Assembly (NCBI GenBank): GCA_029641185.1 | Contig: JAPWGK010000022.1 | Span: 434,001 to 498,000 of the forward strand | DNA: 64,000 nucleotides | Reading direction: 5' to 3' | Source: Pseudofabraea citricarpa | Lineage: Eukaryota > Ascomycota > Leotiomycetes > Helotiales > Dermateaceae | Part shown: in pieces, positions 49,184 to 59,962 of the stretch | How the letters are laid out: each line of letters opens with the position of its first letter | Position numbering within the stretch: position 1 is the first letter of the stretch | Position numbers and translations under genes: made by a program | Notes under the pieces: generated by a model | Seen by the model: only the letters and a program-made list of their open reading frames with translations | The model's database searches: none | What the model was told of the DNA's origin: nothing

Positions 49184-51512
49184 ATGGATAGCCGACGAAA
49201 CGTCGCCGACGAACTCGCATACATGGACCACCGAGCGCCTGAGATCACGCCGGCCTGGTCAACCAAGGGCGGACGCTACGACTACGACTCGCAGAGATAC
49301 GTCCCGCGAACCGCATCACATGAGTAGGCTTTGTCTCCAGCAAGAACCAAAGCGAAGAGAAAAATTAAAGAAAATATACTGACGACTCCAGGGTGGACGA
49401 GGCCACCGAGAGGTTCAAGCGAGCCCAGTGGCGATACGTGCAGAGCCCAGAGTCGCTCCCCAAGGGCAAATCCTTCAATCTTGAGAGCACACACAGCTGG
49501 AACGAGGTGATCGAGATGGCCCGGAATGTGGCGAGCACGTACGAGCAGAAGGGGAGAGGGCTGCATCGTTTTCTGAGAAAGAGCGGTGCGGCGCTGGGGA
49601 ATATGGGCGAGATGACGACGGCGTGGGTGCAGCTCCTCCCGGCTGGTGACTACGCATCCGTTGTGAGTGGTGGTGTTAAATTAATTCTTACAGTAAGTTG
49701 AGTCTTTCTGGTAGTCGTTCTTCATATACCGAGCTCTGAAACATTCTGCTCTATAGGCCTGTGTGCATATGAATGATGTACGCATGGCAGTCGTAGAGGC
49801 TTTGGATAAACTGCCTGATAGCGTCCAGACGCCAGAGCAGTATCTGGATTTATATCGATCCGATAAAGAACTCGTCAGCGCGGTAGAATTGTTGTATGTG
49901 ACTCTCCTGAGAGCGCTAGAGAAGATGCTAGCATGGATGGAGCATAAAACCTTAGGTCAGTCAGCCTAACGATATAAAGTTAAACGAGCAGTAACTCATG
50001 ATGCGAAGTGCACGCCTTAAAAGCATTGGCACTGCAAGCGTCATATGCCACAAGCACCATGGAGAGCATATCAGCCATCAAACCCGTCTCCGATAAGGTG
50101 TCGGCACAGATCGAGTTTTGCTTCCAGTCGAGAGTCAAAGATATCTGGCGCCACACGACGCAGCTTTCTCAGCAGGTACCTACGATTCTCAGGAACGCCG
50201 AACATGCAGAGGAGCAGCTCGAGGAGATCTTGAATAGACTCGATGCTGCAACGGGGTTGAAGTTCATGCTGAGCGAGAACAAGAAAATGGCTGAATGTGA
50301 GTTGGCTACGATGTAAAAATAGAAAGTATTCTTATTCGATTGTTCAGGGCGGCACCAAGATGAGGAGAGACGTGAAAGTAAGAAACCTCTCGAGGCTTGA
50401 AATCTCAAAGAGCTAACAAAACCACAAGAGGAGAGAGAAGAAGACAGGAAACGTTACATGGAAGGTGCGTCTAAATCTCTTCTGACTGAAGCATCAAGTA
50501 AACAAATGACAACTAACAATACAACCACGTCATGACAGCTATCCAACACCAACAAGCAACCGAGCAAGCCCTGCTAGTAATGCAGCAACAAATCTCGCGC
50601 TCCACTACCCCCGTCAACGTGAACGTCGTACAATACGTCGCATCACCGGCCTTGCCAGCACCTCCACCACAAGCAGCACTCAGCCCATCCCAGATCTTCG
50701 CCATCGTGAGTCCAAACCTTAACACGCATACCGAAGACGTCGACTGCGTAATCTCTCAGGGCTCGCGGCTCCAGCCAGCAGAAACCCGTCGCGGCACGTG
50801 GCTGATGCGCCAGCAGATCTTCCAGTCCTGGTTCAACAGCAACGAGTCGCGGCTCTTGCTGATCGACGGGCAAGAACGTGACCGGCCCGTGACAGCCCTC
50901 TCGTACTTCATCGCCGTGCTGGAGCAGGGACTGCACGACGACAGCGATTGCGCAGTGCTTTCGTACTTCTGCGGTCTGCATCACGATACTGAATCGGCAT
51001 TCGCCTTTCCCTCGGCGGCAACGCTTGAAAACGGCATTGAGATGGAGACCGGCTCACCAGTATCCATCATGACATCTCTCCTCGGCCAGCTCCTCGTCAA
51101 GACACACCTCTCATTCGACACGCGCAGCCTCAGCAGCGAGCTGCTATACGACGTCTCAAACCGCCACCTGGGCGCACTGTGCGCCCTCTTCCGGATCCTC
51201 GTGACGACGTGCAGGCCGACGACCTTGTTCATCCTGATCGACAGCATCTCGTGGCTGGAGACGGGCTCGCGAGACGACGTAGAAGATGCACACGCCATGT
51301 TCGCCTTCTTCCAAGAGCTTCAGAGCGCGGGTTCGTGGGGGTCGAGTAATGTCAAGATCCTCCTCACGAGCCCGCGGCCGTCGGTGGAATTCCAGCACCA
51401 TTTCTACGAGCACCAGGCTTTCTCCATGCCCGTCGCGCCGGCGCTGAGTGCTGGCGGGGGCAGGTTCTCGGCAGACCATTTCTTGCTCGAGCGGGATGCT
51501 ATGGGTTCTTGA
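49184..51512 (+). CDS. STAND/NACHT-like protein with degenerate P-loop
   Basis: Seven exons: 49184-49323, 49392-49692, 49757-49955, 50009-50296, 50348-50377, 50429-50464 and 50539-51512. Introns are 68, 64, 53, 51, 51 and 74 bp. The total is 655 residues with all phases consistent, from the ATG at 49184. The N-terminal helical domain (about 50-330) resembles the DUF7708-type region that precedes NACHT or ankyrin modules in fungi (SWNEVIEMARNVASTYEQKG, WVQLLPAGDYASVVSGGVKLIL). Two micro-exons of 30 and 36 nt encode a Glu/Arg-rich coiled coil (RRHQDEERRE, EEREEDRKRYME). The C-terminal ~300 residues read like an NTPase fold: RLLLIDGQERDRPVTALSYF sits where Walker A should be but lacks GK(S/T), while TLFILIDSISW resembles Walker B. 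It may act as a scaffold or pseudo-NTPase. The fungal NLR-like relation is inferred. Confidence 0.83.
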
Positions 51513-51579
51513 CGGCTGGGGAGATTTAGGTCGGTGGAGAGATAAAATAATCCGAGAAGCTTCTTCTGGAATCTTCTAC

Positions 51580-52290
51580 CTTTTAGAACTAGTTAGCGGT
51601 GAATTAAACATACATATATATGTTACCTTTACGCGTTGGCTTTGAAACATCTGGCTAGGCTATATAACTTGGAGACTTGTGCGTTTATATTCAAGCGGGA
51701 AGATAAAAGGGGAGATGGGTTAAGCGACAACGATACCTTTCTATCTCCTACTTGGCTTGAAGTCTTTAGCACCGTATATTATATTGTTTCTTAGGAGACC
51801 GGTGTTGGTAGAGAAATACTCTTGAAAACTCTCTCAAAACTAGCTAGTAGCGACTGAAACATATATGTACTTCTTATTAACGGGTGGTGTTAGCTCTTAA
51901 ATATCTAACCGGGTTATATAACCTATAACCTATATCCTTACATACCTACCTACCTATCGTCAGGCGAGGAAAGATAAAGGGGGAGATAAGTTAAGCGACG
52001 ATATCGTTCTATCTTTTACTTAGCTTAAAGTCTTTAGTACCATATATCGTATTATTTCTTAAGAGACTTATATTAGTAAAGGAATACTCTTTAAACCCCT
52101 CTTTAGACTAGTTAGTAGCTACTCAAATATATATACTTATTATTCACGGAAATTAGCTCCTAAACCTCTTATTACGCTAGATTATCTATCTATATGCTCA
52201 CACATTTATCGCAGGCGAGAAAAAGATAAAAGAGGAGATAAGTTAAGCGACGAAAACCTCCCATCTCTCACTTAGCTTCAGCAACGCACC
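51580..52290. repeat. Decayed tandem array of ~260-bp units
   Basis: Three direct copies. ACTAGTTAG/ACTAGCTAG anchors occur at 51588, 51839 and 52107, and TAAGCGAC anchors at 51721, 51992 and 52244, giving spacings of about 251-271 bp. Copies 1 and 2 match closely over long stretches, and most differences are C/T or G/A transitions, as expected for repeat-induced point mutation or ageing. The unit is AT-rich and has no frame. It starts just after the STAND-like gene. Confidence 0.8.
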
Positions 52291-52396
52291 TCACATCACG
52301 TCAGATCCAACGAGACGCAAAAGGCGTGATCCATGTATAATATTTACTCGTGTATTTTATCTCTCTTCCCTTCTCGTGTTTCCCTCCCTGTATTAC

Positions 52397-52432
52397 CACG
52401 ACACGACACGACACGACACGACACGACACGAC
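52397..52432. repeat. (CACGA)7 pentanucleotide repeat
   Basis: Seven perfect tandem CACGA units in the 3' flank of the gene ending at 52694. Confidence 0.95.
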
Positions 52433-52693
52433 AAAAGCCAACTCGACAGGAAAAGACCTAAGATATACATCCATCCATCCCTCCCTCTCAAAAAGAACCC
52501 ATCTAACACCAGATACCATATCCATCGCTAAATGCTACTATGCAAGAACACTCACTCCACGCCATGCCTCATCGCTCTTAACGTCGCGCCTAAAAAAATA
52601 ATGCTCACATTTTTCGTCCCCAAACACCGTACCAAAACTTTTTTCTTCTCGCTCGGGCACTCTGGCTATCCATTTCAGATCGGGACTTTACTT

Positions 52694-55600
52694 TTACTGC
52701 ATCACGCTCTGCCGCCACCTCTCTACCATGTCGATCTGTCCCTGGTTCAGCGGCTGTCCGTTGTTGCTCATCTGTAGAACGTTCGCCATGGGATTCGTTT
52801 GCATGTTTGGCATGTATCCCATTTGCATGGCGTTTGTCGTGTAACCCATCGCGTACGGGTTTGCGAACGGTGCCAGCATCTGGCTCTGGTACATGTTCAA
52901 GTTCAGAGTGGGCTGGGCGAATTGCGGCATGTTGGTGTTAAATTGGTTGTAGAGTGGTTGGTAGGGTTGAATGGGTTTAAAATTTCCCTGGCCATCATTA
53001 TACATGCCACTGACCGGTTGTTGGGGTTGAGGTTGAGGTCGTGTATTCTCGAGTGTCAACATGGTACTGGATCTGCGCATATGCTGTTGCTGTTCGTGAA
53101 GACCGAGAAGTCCCGTAGTAGGCTTAGGTCCATACGAGGTAGGATTCGTAGATCCAGCTGCTGGGTGTGCCTGCAAGATATTGGCCATACTTCTTCTCTT
53201 ACTGACAACCGGTTGAGCTTCAGCTTCTTTTGCTTTGGCTTCACGTTCTGCCTGGAGACGCTTTCTTCTCTGACCCAATGTCTCTTCCTCTTCATCAGGA
53301 CTTGGCACTTCAACCGCCTTTCCTTTGTCCGTCTTTCCAAACTGACCCAGCATCTCAGATGCGAAATCACCACTAACAGGTCTTGCAGCTGGGAGTCCCG
53401 TGGCAGTTCCTCCTTGTGCTTTCAAACGTGCAACTCGTTGTGCAAGAGTTTCTTCCTCCTCCTCAGGAACATCACCTGGTACATGTTGCATACTTGAAGC
53501 ACGTGGCATAGCGGGACGTCTACCTTGTAATCGGTCTCTTCGAGCACTAAGTGGTTCATTGTCATCTCGATCCTTCTTCTCCATCAAACCCAGAGGTCGA
53601 CTTCGCTCTTCGATGGCTTTGGTGGCATAAAGCATACCCAGAGGTACATCCTCATCTTCGTTTGCTTCAATTGGTCCTTCCCAAGCAAGATTGACCCGTT
53701 TTGCCTTTCGTGTTTTATGCTCTACTTCTGCGACCGCATCAAGTTGCATGAGAGTCGAGTGCATACCATTAGGGTAAGCGGTCGCAACAGGCCGAATTCG
53801 GTACTTTTGTTGTTGTTTTCGAATCTGAAGCTCGGCTAGGAGAGTCGTTGGTTGCCCATGATACATGGCATCATATTGCGTATTCTCGTCTTCCTCGTCA
53901 TGTTCTTCATCAAGATCATTATCGGCACGAGAACGAAAGTCGGCAATCTCAGATTCATCATGACCTTCTCTCTGTTCACCGTCCTGTAATCTGTCTGGCA
54001 TGGTAGAACTCCTCTGCCCGTCGGCTAACAGATCAACACTGCTTGCACCTTTGCCGAAGAAAGAACTTAAACGTTTCTTGGGAACAACATTACCAGTCGG
54101 ACTTAATAACTGAACACTGCTTCTCACATTCCGTACAGCTGGTCTTGGCTTTCCATAAACCTCATTACCCAAATGGCCTGCAAAAGCATGATCTGTAAAG
54201 GCGCTGACTGGTGCATGAGCCGAGGCATCAAGAATGCTGTCCAATGTAGCCACCGCTGATTGTTCCTTCAGTTCTATATCTTGCTGTAAACCGGGTTGCT
54301 CAAAATAAGCATTGGCTCTGAGTTGTGGTGGCATATGTTCGAGATCTTGTGTAAGCCGTCTCCCACCCATGCTCATTCTTTGATGCTGAGCTACATATTC
54401 GTGATTTTGTAGGCCATCATTTGCATTGCCATCTCCTGTCTCGACCACATCCGGAAGCCATATAGCAGATTGACGTGCTGCTGGAGGAAGGCTGCTCATG
54501 ACTTGAGATCTTCTTTGATTTCGAGCCGAGGTAGGAGGCAGTTTTGACAATTTATGTGGAAGATTCAACATCATAGGAACTGGTGCGGGGTAGTAAACCA
54601 TTTGTTGTCCAGTATCTGGATCCGCATATGTCTGAGGTCTCGCCGTTGACAGCCGATTTCCTTGTGATAACCTCCGGCGTGTAGTTTCGTCTTCAAATTT
54701 GGGTTCTAGCTCGGGAGCTTCGAGTAACGTCGTTGCAGCAAATAGTTGTGACACGGTCCGCTCAGCAAACATTTGTGATGGTGTCTTACTCCTCTCCTCC
54801 GGTGCCGTATGAACCCCATCGAAATCTGCAAACATCTTTTGTGCCTGGTCGAAGGTACTCGTCGAGGGCGCAGGCGACTTCGGTCGGTAGTGTGCTTCGT
54901 TGGATTCTGGGATTCGCTCTTCGGGGATATCTGTAATCGGTCGTGTCATGGTGTTGTTTGCCCCGTACTGCTCTGCAATCGAGGCTGAACGAGACATGAC
55001 GGGCGAGGTGTTGGGCAGAGAGGATCTCGAGGTGGTGACGAAGGAATCCAGTGGCCGCCCTTCCAACTCAGGTTCGGGACGGGATCCGTACTTTGAGGTT
55101 TTCGAAGCCAAAGACCCCTTGGGAGACTTTACGAAGCCTGCTGAAGTATATCCAGCGCCCCCGCCTCTGCTAATCTTGTTCATCTCAATTATGGAGCTAT
55201 TCGAAAACTTCCTAGCCATGGGCGGTGGCTCTTGCGAGGCGGAAATAGGAGAGCCGGAGAGGAGGGAGGATCTTCGACTATCGGCCTGCTTCTGCACATC
55301 GTGCAACGCCTTGATGGCGTCGTCGATTGAGGAGGTCATGCTTAGTCGCTCTGCCGTGGCCTCCAAATTTCTGATGTTCCCTACGTATGCCCCTTGCCGC
55401 GCCTGAAGATCTGGCGTAGGGTGTCGTAGAGCGACACTTCCACCTGAAGCGGTGCGGAGACGGGCTGCTTCGGTAGGTAAGGAGGGTAGAGGATGAGGCC
55501 GCCTGGTGAAGTCTGAATTAGTTGGATCGTCTGTGGCTTGTGCCTGTCGGGGTCTTGGGCGTGGAATGTGCAGTGGCACGAATGCTTCGGCAGCTGAATT

Positions 55601-55969
55601 GTTACGGACTACAGGTGATGGTTGCAACGGTTGCACAGTCACTTTTGCATCTGCACCTGCATGTTGTTGTTCTCCTTCCTCATAGTCATCGTCCTCGACC
55701 ATGTCATAGCTGGCGCTGGTATTTGCACTCCTCGACGCTATAGACTTGACCATCTGGCTGAGGCCCGTGGTCGTAATGGGCGACTTTTCGCTCGTGTTGT
55801 CCAAAAATAGCGCAGCATCCTTGGATTTCGATAGCGACGGCGCCGGGGAGGAAGAAGCGAGCGCAGCTGGAGAGTTTGGGCGAGAAGCCGAGGATTCTGA
55901 GATTTCGTCGAGGTCCTGATGGTGGTGATGGTGGTTGTGATCGGCCTGTGCCAGCGCATTGTAGGCCAT
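52694..55969 (-). CDS. Large disordered conserved-looking fungal protein
   Basis: A single uninterrupted frame of 1091 residues from the ATG at 55969; no intron is needed. I do not recognise a named family. The N-terminus has a His run (about 12-16) and Ser/Pro-rich low-complexity sequence with an acidic patch (MVEDDDYEEGEQ). The middle is basic/Ser-rich with many potential phosphosites. Residues about 805-906 hold three spaced copies of a short helix motif (EPLSARRDRLQ, ETLAQRVARLKAQ, ETLGQRRKRLQAE). The C-terminal ~120 residues are Asn/Gln/Met/Tyr/Pro-rich (LNMYQSQMLAPFANPYAMGY), ending in a conserved-looking QIDMVERWRQSVMQ helix. No catalytic domain, signal peptide or membrane helix is seen. 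The composition suggests a scaffold, RNA-granule or cytoskeletal regulator, but no function is assigned. Its length without stops and its regular codon use make it a real gene. Confidence 0.85.
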   Translation of the reverse strand: MAYNALAQADHNHHHHHQDLDEISESSASRPNSPAALASSSPAPSLSKSKDAALFLDNTSEKSPITTTGLSQMVKSIASRSANTSASYDMVEDDDYEEGEQQHAGADAKVTVQPLQPSPVVRNNSAAEAFVPLHIPRPRPRQAQATDDPTNSDFTRRPHPLPSLPTEAARLRTASGGSVALRHPTPDLQARQGAYVGNIRNLEATAERLSMTSSIDDAIKALHDVQKQADSRRSSLLSGSPISASQEPPPMARKFSNSSIIEMNKISRGGGAGYTSAGFVKSPKGSLASKTSKYGSRPEPELEGRPLDSFVTTSRSSLPNTSPVMSRSASIAEQYGANNTMTRPITDIPEERIPESNEAHYRPKSPAPSTSTFDQAQKMFADFDGVHTAPEERSKTPSQMFAERTVSQLFAATTLLEAPELEPKFEDETTRRRLSQGNRLSTARPQTYADPDTGQQMVYYPAPVPMMLNLPHKLSKLPPTSARNQRRSQVMSSLPPAARQSAIWLPDVVETGDGNANDGLQNHEYVAQHQRMSMGGRRLTQDLEHMPPQLRANAYFEQPGLQQDIELKEQSAVATLDSILDASAHAPVSAFTDHAFAGHLGNEVYGKPRPAVRNVRSSVQLLSPTGNVVPKKRLSSFFGKGASSVDLLADGQRSSTMPDRLQDGEQREGHDESEIADFRSRADNDLDEEHDEEDENTQYDAMYHGQPTTLLAELQIRKQQQKYRIRPVATAYPNGMHSTLMQLDAVAEVEHKTRKAKRVNLAWEGPIEANEDEDVPLGMLYATKAIEERSRPLGLMEKKDRDDNEPLSARRDRLQGRRPAMPRASSMQHVPGDVPEEEEETLAQRVARLKAQGGTATGLPAARPVSGDFASEMLGQFGKTDKGKAVEVPSPDEEEETLGQRRKRLQAEREAKAKEAEAQPVVSKRRSMANILQAHPAAGSTNPTSYGPKPTTGLLGLHEQQQHMRRSSTMLTLENTRPQPQPQQPVSGMYNDGQGNFKPIQPYQPLYNQFNTNMPQFAQPTLNLNMYQSQMLAPFANPYAMGYTTNAMQMGYMPNMQTNPMANVLQMSNNGQPLNQGQIDMVERWRQSVMQ

Positions 55970-56659
55970 GTCGGTCGAGGGGATGGGAATTGGACAATTG
56001 TGATGTTGACGTCGCGACGTGAAACGGAGACGGGGAAGCAGCGCAGCATCAGCAGCAGGATGGGTTCGAGGGTTGGCACGCGATTAAATTGTTTGGCCCT
56101 GCTGGTTGCTCCATCCAGCTGCTGGACAAAAATAAATTGGTTGCCAGGCTGCGCGGCCAGTAGCATGGAGGGGTGGAGGGAGGAGTGGAGAGTCGTTGGT
56201 TGTTGTGGCGGCGGAAGTCGAGATATCACAGATTAGCCTGGCGCACCTCAATCAGTACCCCTACCCTGATGATGGGTGGTGAGTGGTGAGTGGTGATGGA
56301 ACAGGAATGGGTACTGCAGTGGTAATGGCGATGGACGATAGCGACAGGAAGAGAGGTTGAGATGATGAGATGAGATGGAGGGAGAGAGAGAGAGAGAGAG
56401 ACAGGCAGACGGAGAGGTTGCGATGGAGTTGAGATATGCCATATATCACTCTCCTACTCACCACTCACTTACCACTCCTCACTTACCCTGCTCAGCGTCT
56501 CACAGCCGTGATAATCAATATCTCTCTCCCATCTCACTCTCTATCCATGTTCGTCCAGTGTCACTACACTACCAAACCACCGATAACAGCATACTTCGTA
56601 CATCCGCTGCAGTACGAGGGCACTTGGCGCACGGGAACAGGGCAAAGATCATCAGGTCC

Positions 56660-56691
56660 TCTGGCCATTCTGGCCATTCTGGCCATTCTGG
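56660..56691. repeat. CTGGCCATT 9-bp tandem repeat
   Basis: Three full copies and a partial one of CTGGCCATT. Confidence 0.92.
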
Positions 56692-59600
56692 CGATAGGAC
56701 GCCGCCGAAGCTAATTAAACCAGTGCAAACGGGCGGGCTAATTTCCATCTCTCTCTTCAAGCTCATCGCACCTCACCTATGACCGGCGACGAAGCGTTCC
56801 ACTACAGATCGATGTGCGAAGATAAGATACGACCAGTTCCAGAATCCAATTCCGGGTGAAGTACCAAAAGTGAATCGCTGTGTGATGTGTATTGTGTATA
56901 CTGCAACTGCAAACCGCTGAACCCCTGAAATCAACCAACTCTTGTTTTGGCTCTTCCCGTGCCGAGTCCAGTGCAGTGGTATCGTATCGCAGACGGGCAA
57001 CAACCTCGATGAGCAGGAAATACTTGCACGTCGACCATCTCATCTCACCTTGCTCACCTCTGTGTCGATATCAACTCCACACCACCGTGACGGCAACCCA
57101 TCCATCTATTCATGACCTGACACACCCGCTCCCAATAAAGCTACGCAGAAGTCAAATCATCCTTCGGGGAGGCTTGCCAGTGGGGAAGGGGGTGAGGATG
57201 ACCATTGGCACGACAAAGTGCCGTCGCACAAGGAAGATTAAAAAGTAAGATGAAGTCAGTGACAAAAAGGAAAGAAGGTTGGCAGAGAGTGCCAGAGTGA
57301 CAGAGGGGAAATTTGGGCCCTGCCGATGAATGACAACCCCAGAGACAATAGAAATCCTTCCACTTCTACTTCCACCTCCACCTCCACCCCCAACCTCTGC
57401 CGGAAATCCAAATCACAGAATCAATAATCATGTTTTCATCGTCACTCGGTCCACCTATTCTCCCTTCCCACTCTTTCCAACTCTTGCTTGGGCTCATGAT
57501 TCATCTAGAAGGGGCTTCGTTCCTGGATGATGAACTGCCACCCTGAAAAGATCGCTCCCAGGACGCTCAGCTCGGCCCTCAACGAAAATCAAAGTATATC
57601 CATCCTGCAGCAGCGTTAGACTAGTTCAGGCATCAGAGCATCGAGAGATGCAACTCTTTACAGTGCCACGGGGCGGCACATATTACTGGTGTTGTCGGTG
57701 ACGATGCTGTTCGTTGCGCTGGTGGGCGACAGAGCAGAAGACGGAGTAATGCAAACGCTTGATTCCACGCTTGGACGCGAAGTATCGCGAGTCTTTGTTT
57801 GACTGGACCCGTTACCTCAAGATACTTTTCCAAGCATCACACCACGAGACCCCCCTCTGGCTTTGACCTGATGATGAAATGCGCCTTGTCTGCAGCTGCT
57901 TATCGACCCATTATCGAGTCGTTGCATTTATCGACGAGTCTTTGGCCCGTCGCCGCGCAAACTCTGGTGATGCGTCAGTACCTATGCACTATTCTGGGGG
58001 GAGCTTACTCAGAAACCTGTCTCTTGGTTTGCGACGCTCAACCCACCTGGAATTGGGAGTTGACTGTAACCACCACGTGCTTGGCGATATTTCATGCCAT
58101 GAGGCGACATGAATTATTCGCCCTCTGCAACACCGTTGCCAAACGACACGACCGAGGCGTTTGGACAAAACATAGTAGACCCTTCGAACCAACTCATGCC
58201 AATTCCCATCTTCAAACATCCTCCCCACACGTGAGACAAGCGCACGTGACGGGACCGCTCCAACCATTCCAAATCCTCGCGCCTCATTGCCTCATTCAGG
58301 GCTTGGTGACGGCCCGGTGCAGCCGGCTGGGGGGAAATGCAAGATCGCCCAGATCAGACCGAAACTGATGCATCAGATGCGATGAAATCGAATCAGAGAA
58401 GAAACAAAACTCCAGACCCAGCAGAGTTCGAAAGGGCGAGCCAGTTTCCAGCCGATTTCAGGGAACCGGGCCGAGTGAACACCTCTTATGGCCTCAAGAG
58501 TCAAGACTCAATAGCTGACCAGTCACAACGGGACTGACAGGAGACCCTGAGCGATTTGGGGATGTGCAGAAGTTCTGGTGCACTGTACGGTACGAAGCCA
58601 GGGCGATGATCATTCCTTAGACCACGCATCCCTTCCCTTGCCTCTGGGATCCTATCTGTCGGTACTGAGGTCGACTGTCATTCGGAAATTGAAGCCGCAG
58701 GTTTTGAGGAGGAGAGACCCAGCTGCTTGGAAAGCCGTCCCTGGTGATGAGGCGGCCAAGCGAGACAGGAGGCTTTACTGTCGGGCCCAAGGTGATCCTC
58801 TTGACTTTTGGATATGAAGTCAGACGAAACGGCGCTCGCATCCTCTCCTCTGCCCATCCCCGACGACCCAAGGACGACCCAAGGCAGAGGAAACTTCCTT
58901 CTAGAAGCCCTAGAAACATTCGGTAGACGGTGGGTCGACGAGGGTGGAGGCTGGAGGGTAGAGATAGGTGGAGGCTGGCAATCCGAGAAGGGGAAGCGGT
59001 CGCAAAGTGGACACTCAGATCTCGCTTTTTGCTTTTAGCAATTTTATATGAAGAACCCGCGCTCAGGGTTTGAGAGTAGCCATGGCCCACGGGACACTAT
59101 ATTTCCCAAAAGATGAGATGAGAAGAGACGGGGGGTGGTGGCCTTGTGTGCCCCCCCACCAGTATTCCGTACCCTCGTCGCCTGTGATCTTCCTGGCGTG
59201 TTCCAAATTGTTCCACCGTCAACATCCTTGTGTGTTTTTCTTGTTCGTTTTTTTTTCTTCTTCTCCTCTCCTCTCCAACGGTCTCAAGCGTTGCGTTAAG
59301 CGTCAAGCGTCAAGCATCGGCTCGCGTCGTCTAGGATCATGCGCTTCCAAACTGCTGGTGGATAGCGCTGCTGCACTGCGGTGGGCTCCTGTTTCCACGC
59401 GAGCAGTAGGGATGTGGGATGGATAAATGGATGGGATGGGGCCTGAAGGTTGGGTAGGCGACGACGTTTTTGCGCACCCAGCAACAGGATGATGGATGGA
59501 TGGATGATGGTGGATGGATGGACGCCGAGGCGACGGAAACGAGTGATGCACTGAGAATTGAGTTGGGCTTGACCCTTTGAGCAAGGAAACATGTGATGCC

Positions 59601-59880
59601 GATGACAGAGCCGAAGGTAACATTGAGCTTCAGCAGCGTGGTACATGTACGGGTGCGATCAAACAGAGGAAGGGAGCGACGGCAAAGGGCCGATCAAGAA
59701 AGAGGCACAAGAATACATCCAAACGTCTGTTGTCGTCATGGTGCCGGGTGTCGGGTGTCGGGGGTTGACTTCAGGCAAAAGGTGAGGCTCTGGGGAGAGC
59801 GAGATGACATGACGGAGAGATGGGTTGGGTGTGGTAGTGGTGTGGTAGTGATGTGGTAGTGTAGTGGTGTTGGGTAACTT

Positions 59881-59962
59881 GGGTGTGGATGTGGGTGTGG
59901 GTGTGGCTGTTGGGTGTTGGTGTGGGTGCTGCTGATGCTGATGCTGATGCTGATGCTCATGC
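59881..59962. repeat. GTGTGG / GCTGAT compound repeat
   Basis: A GTGGGTGTGG-type imperfect repeat runs directly into about five GCTGAT units. Confidence 0.85.

Larger units (their letters stand above)
51513..52693. other. 3'-3' intergenic region holding tandem repeats
   Basis: Between two convergent genes. Most of it is the ~260-bp tandem array. The right part holds a (CACGA)7 microsatellite and the 3' UTR of the 1091-residue gene. No gene. Confidence 0.75.
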
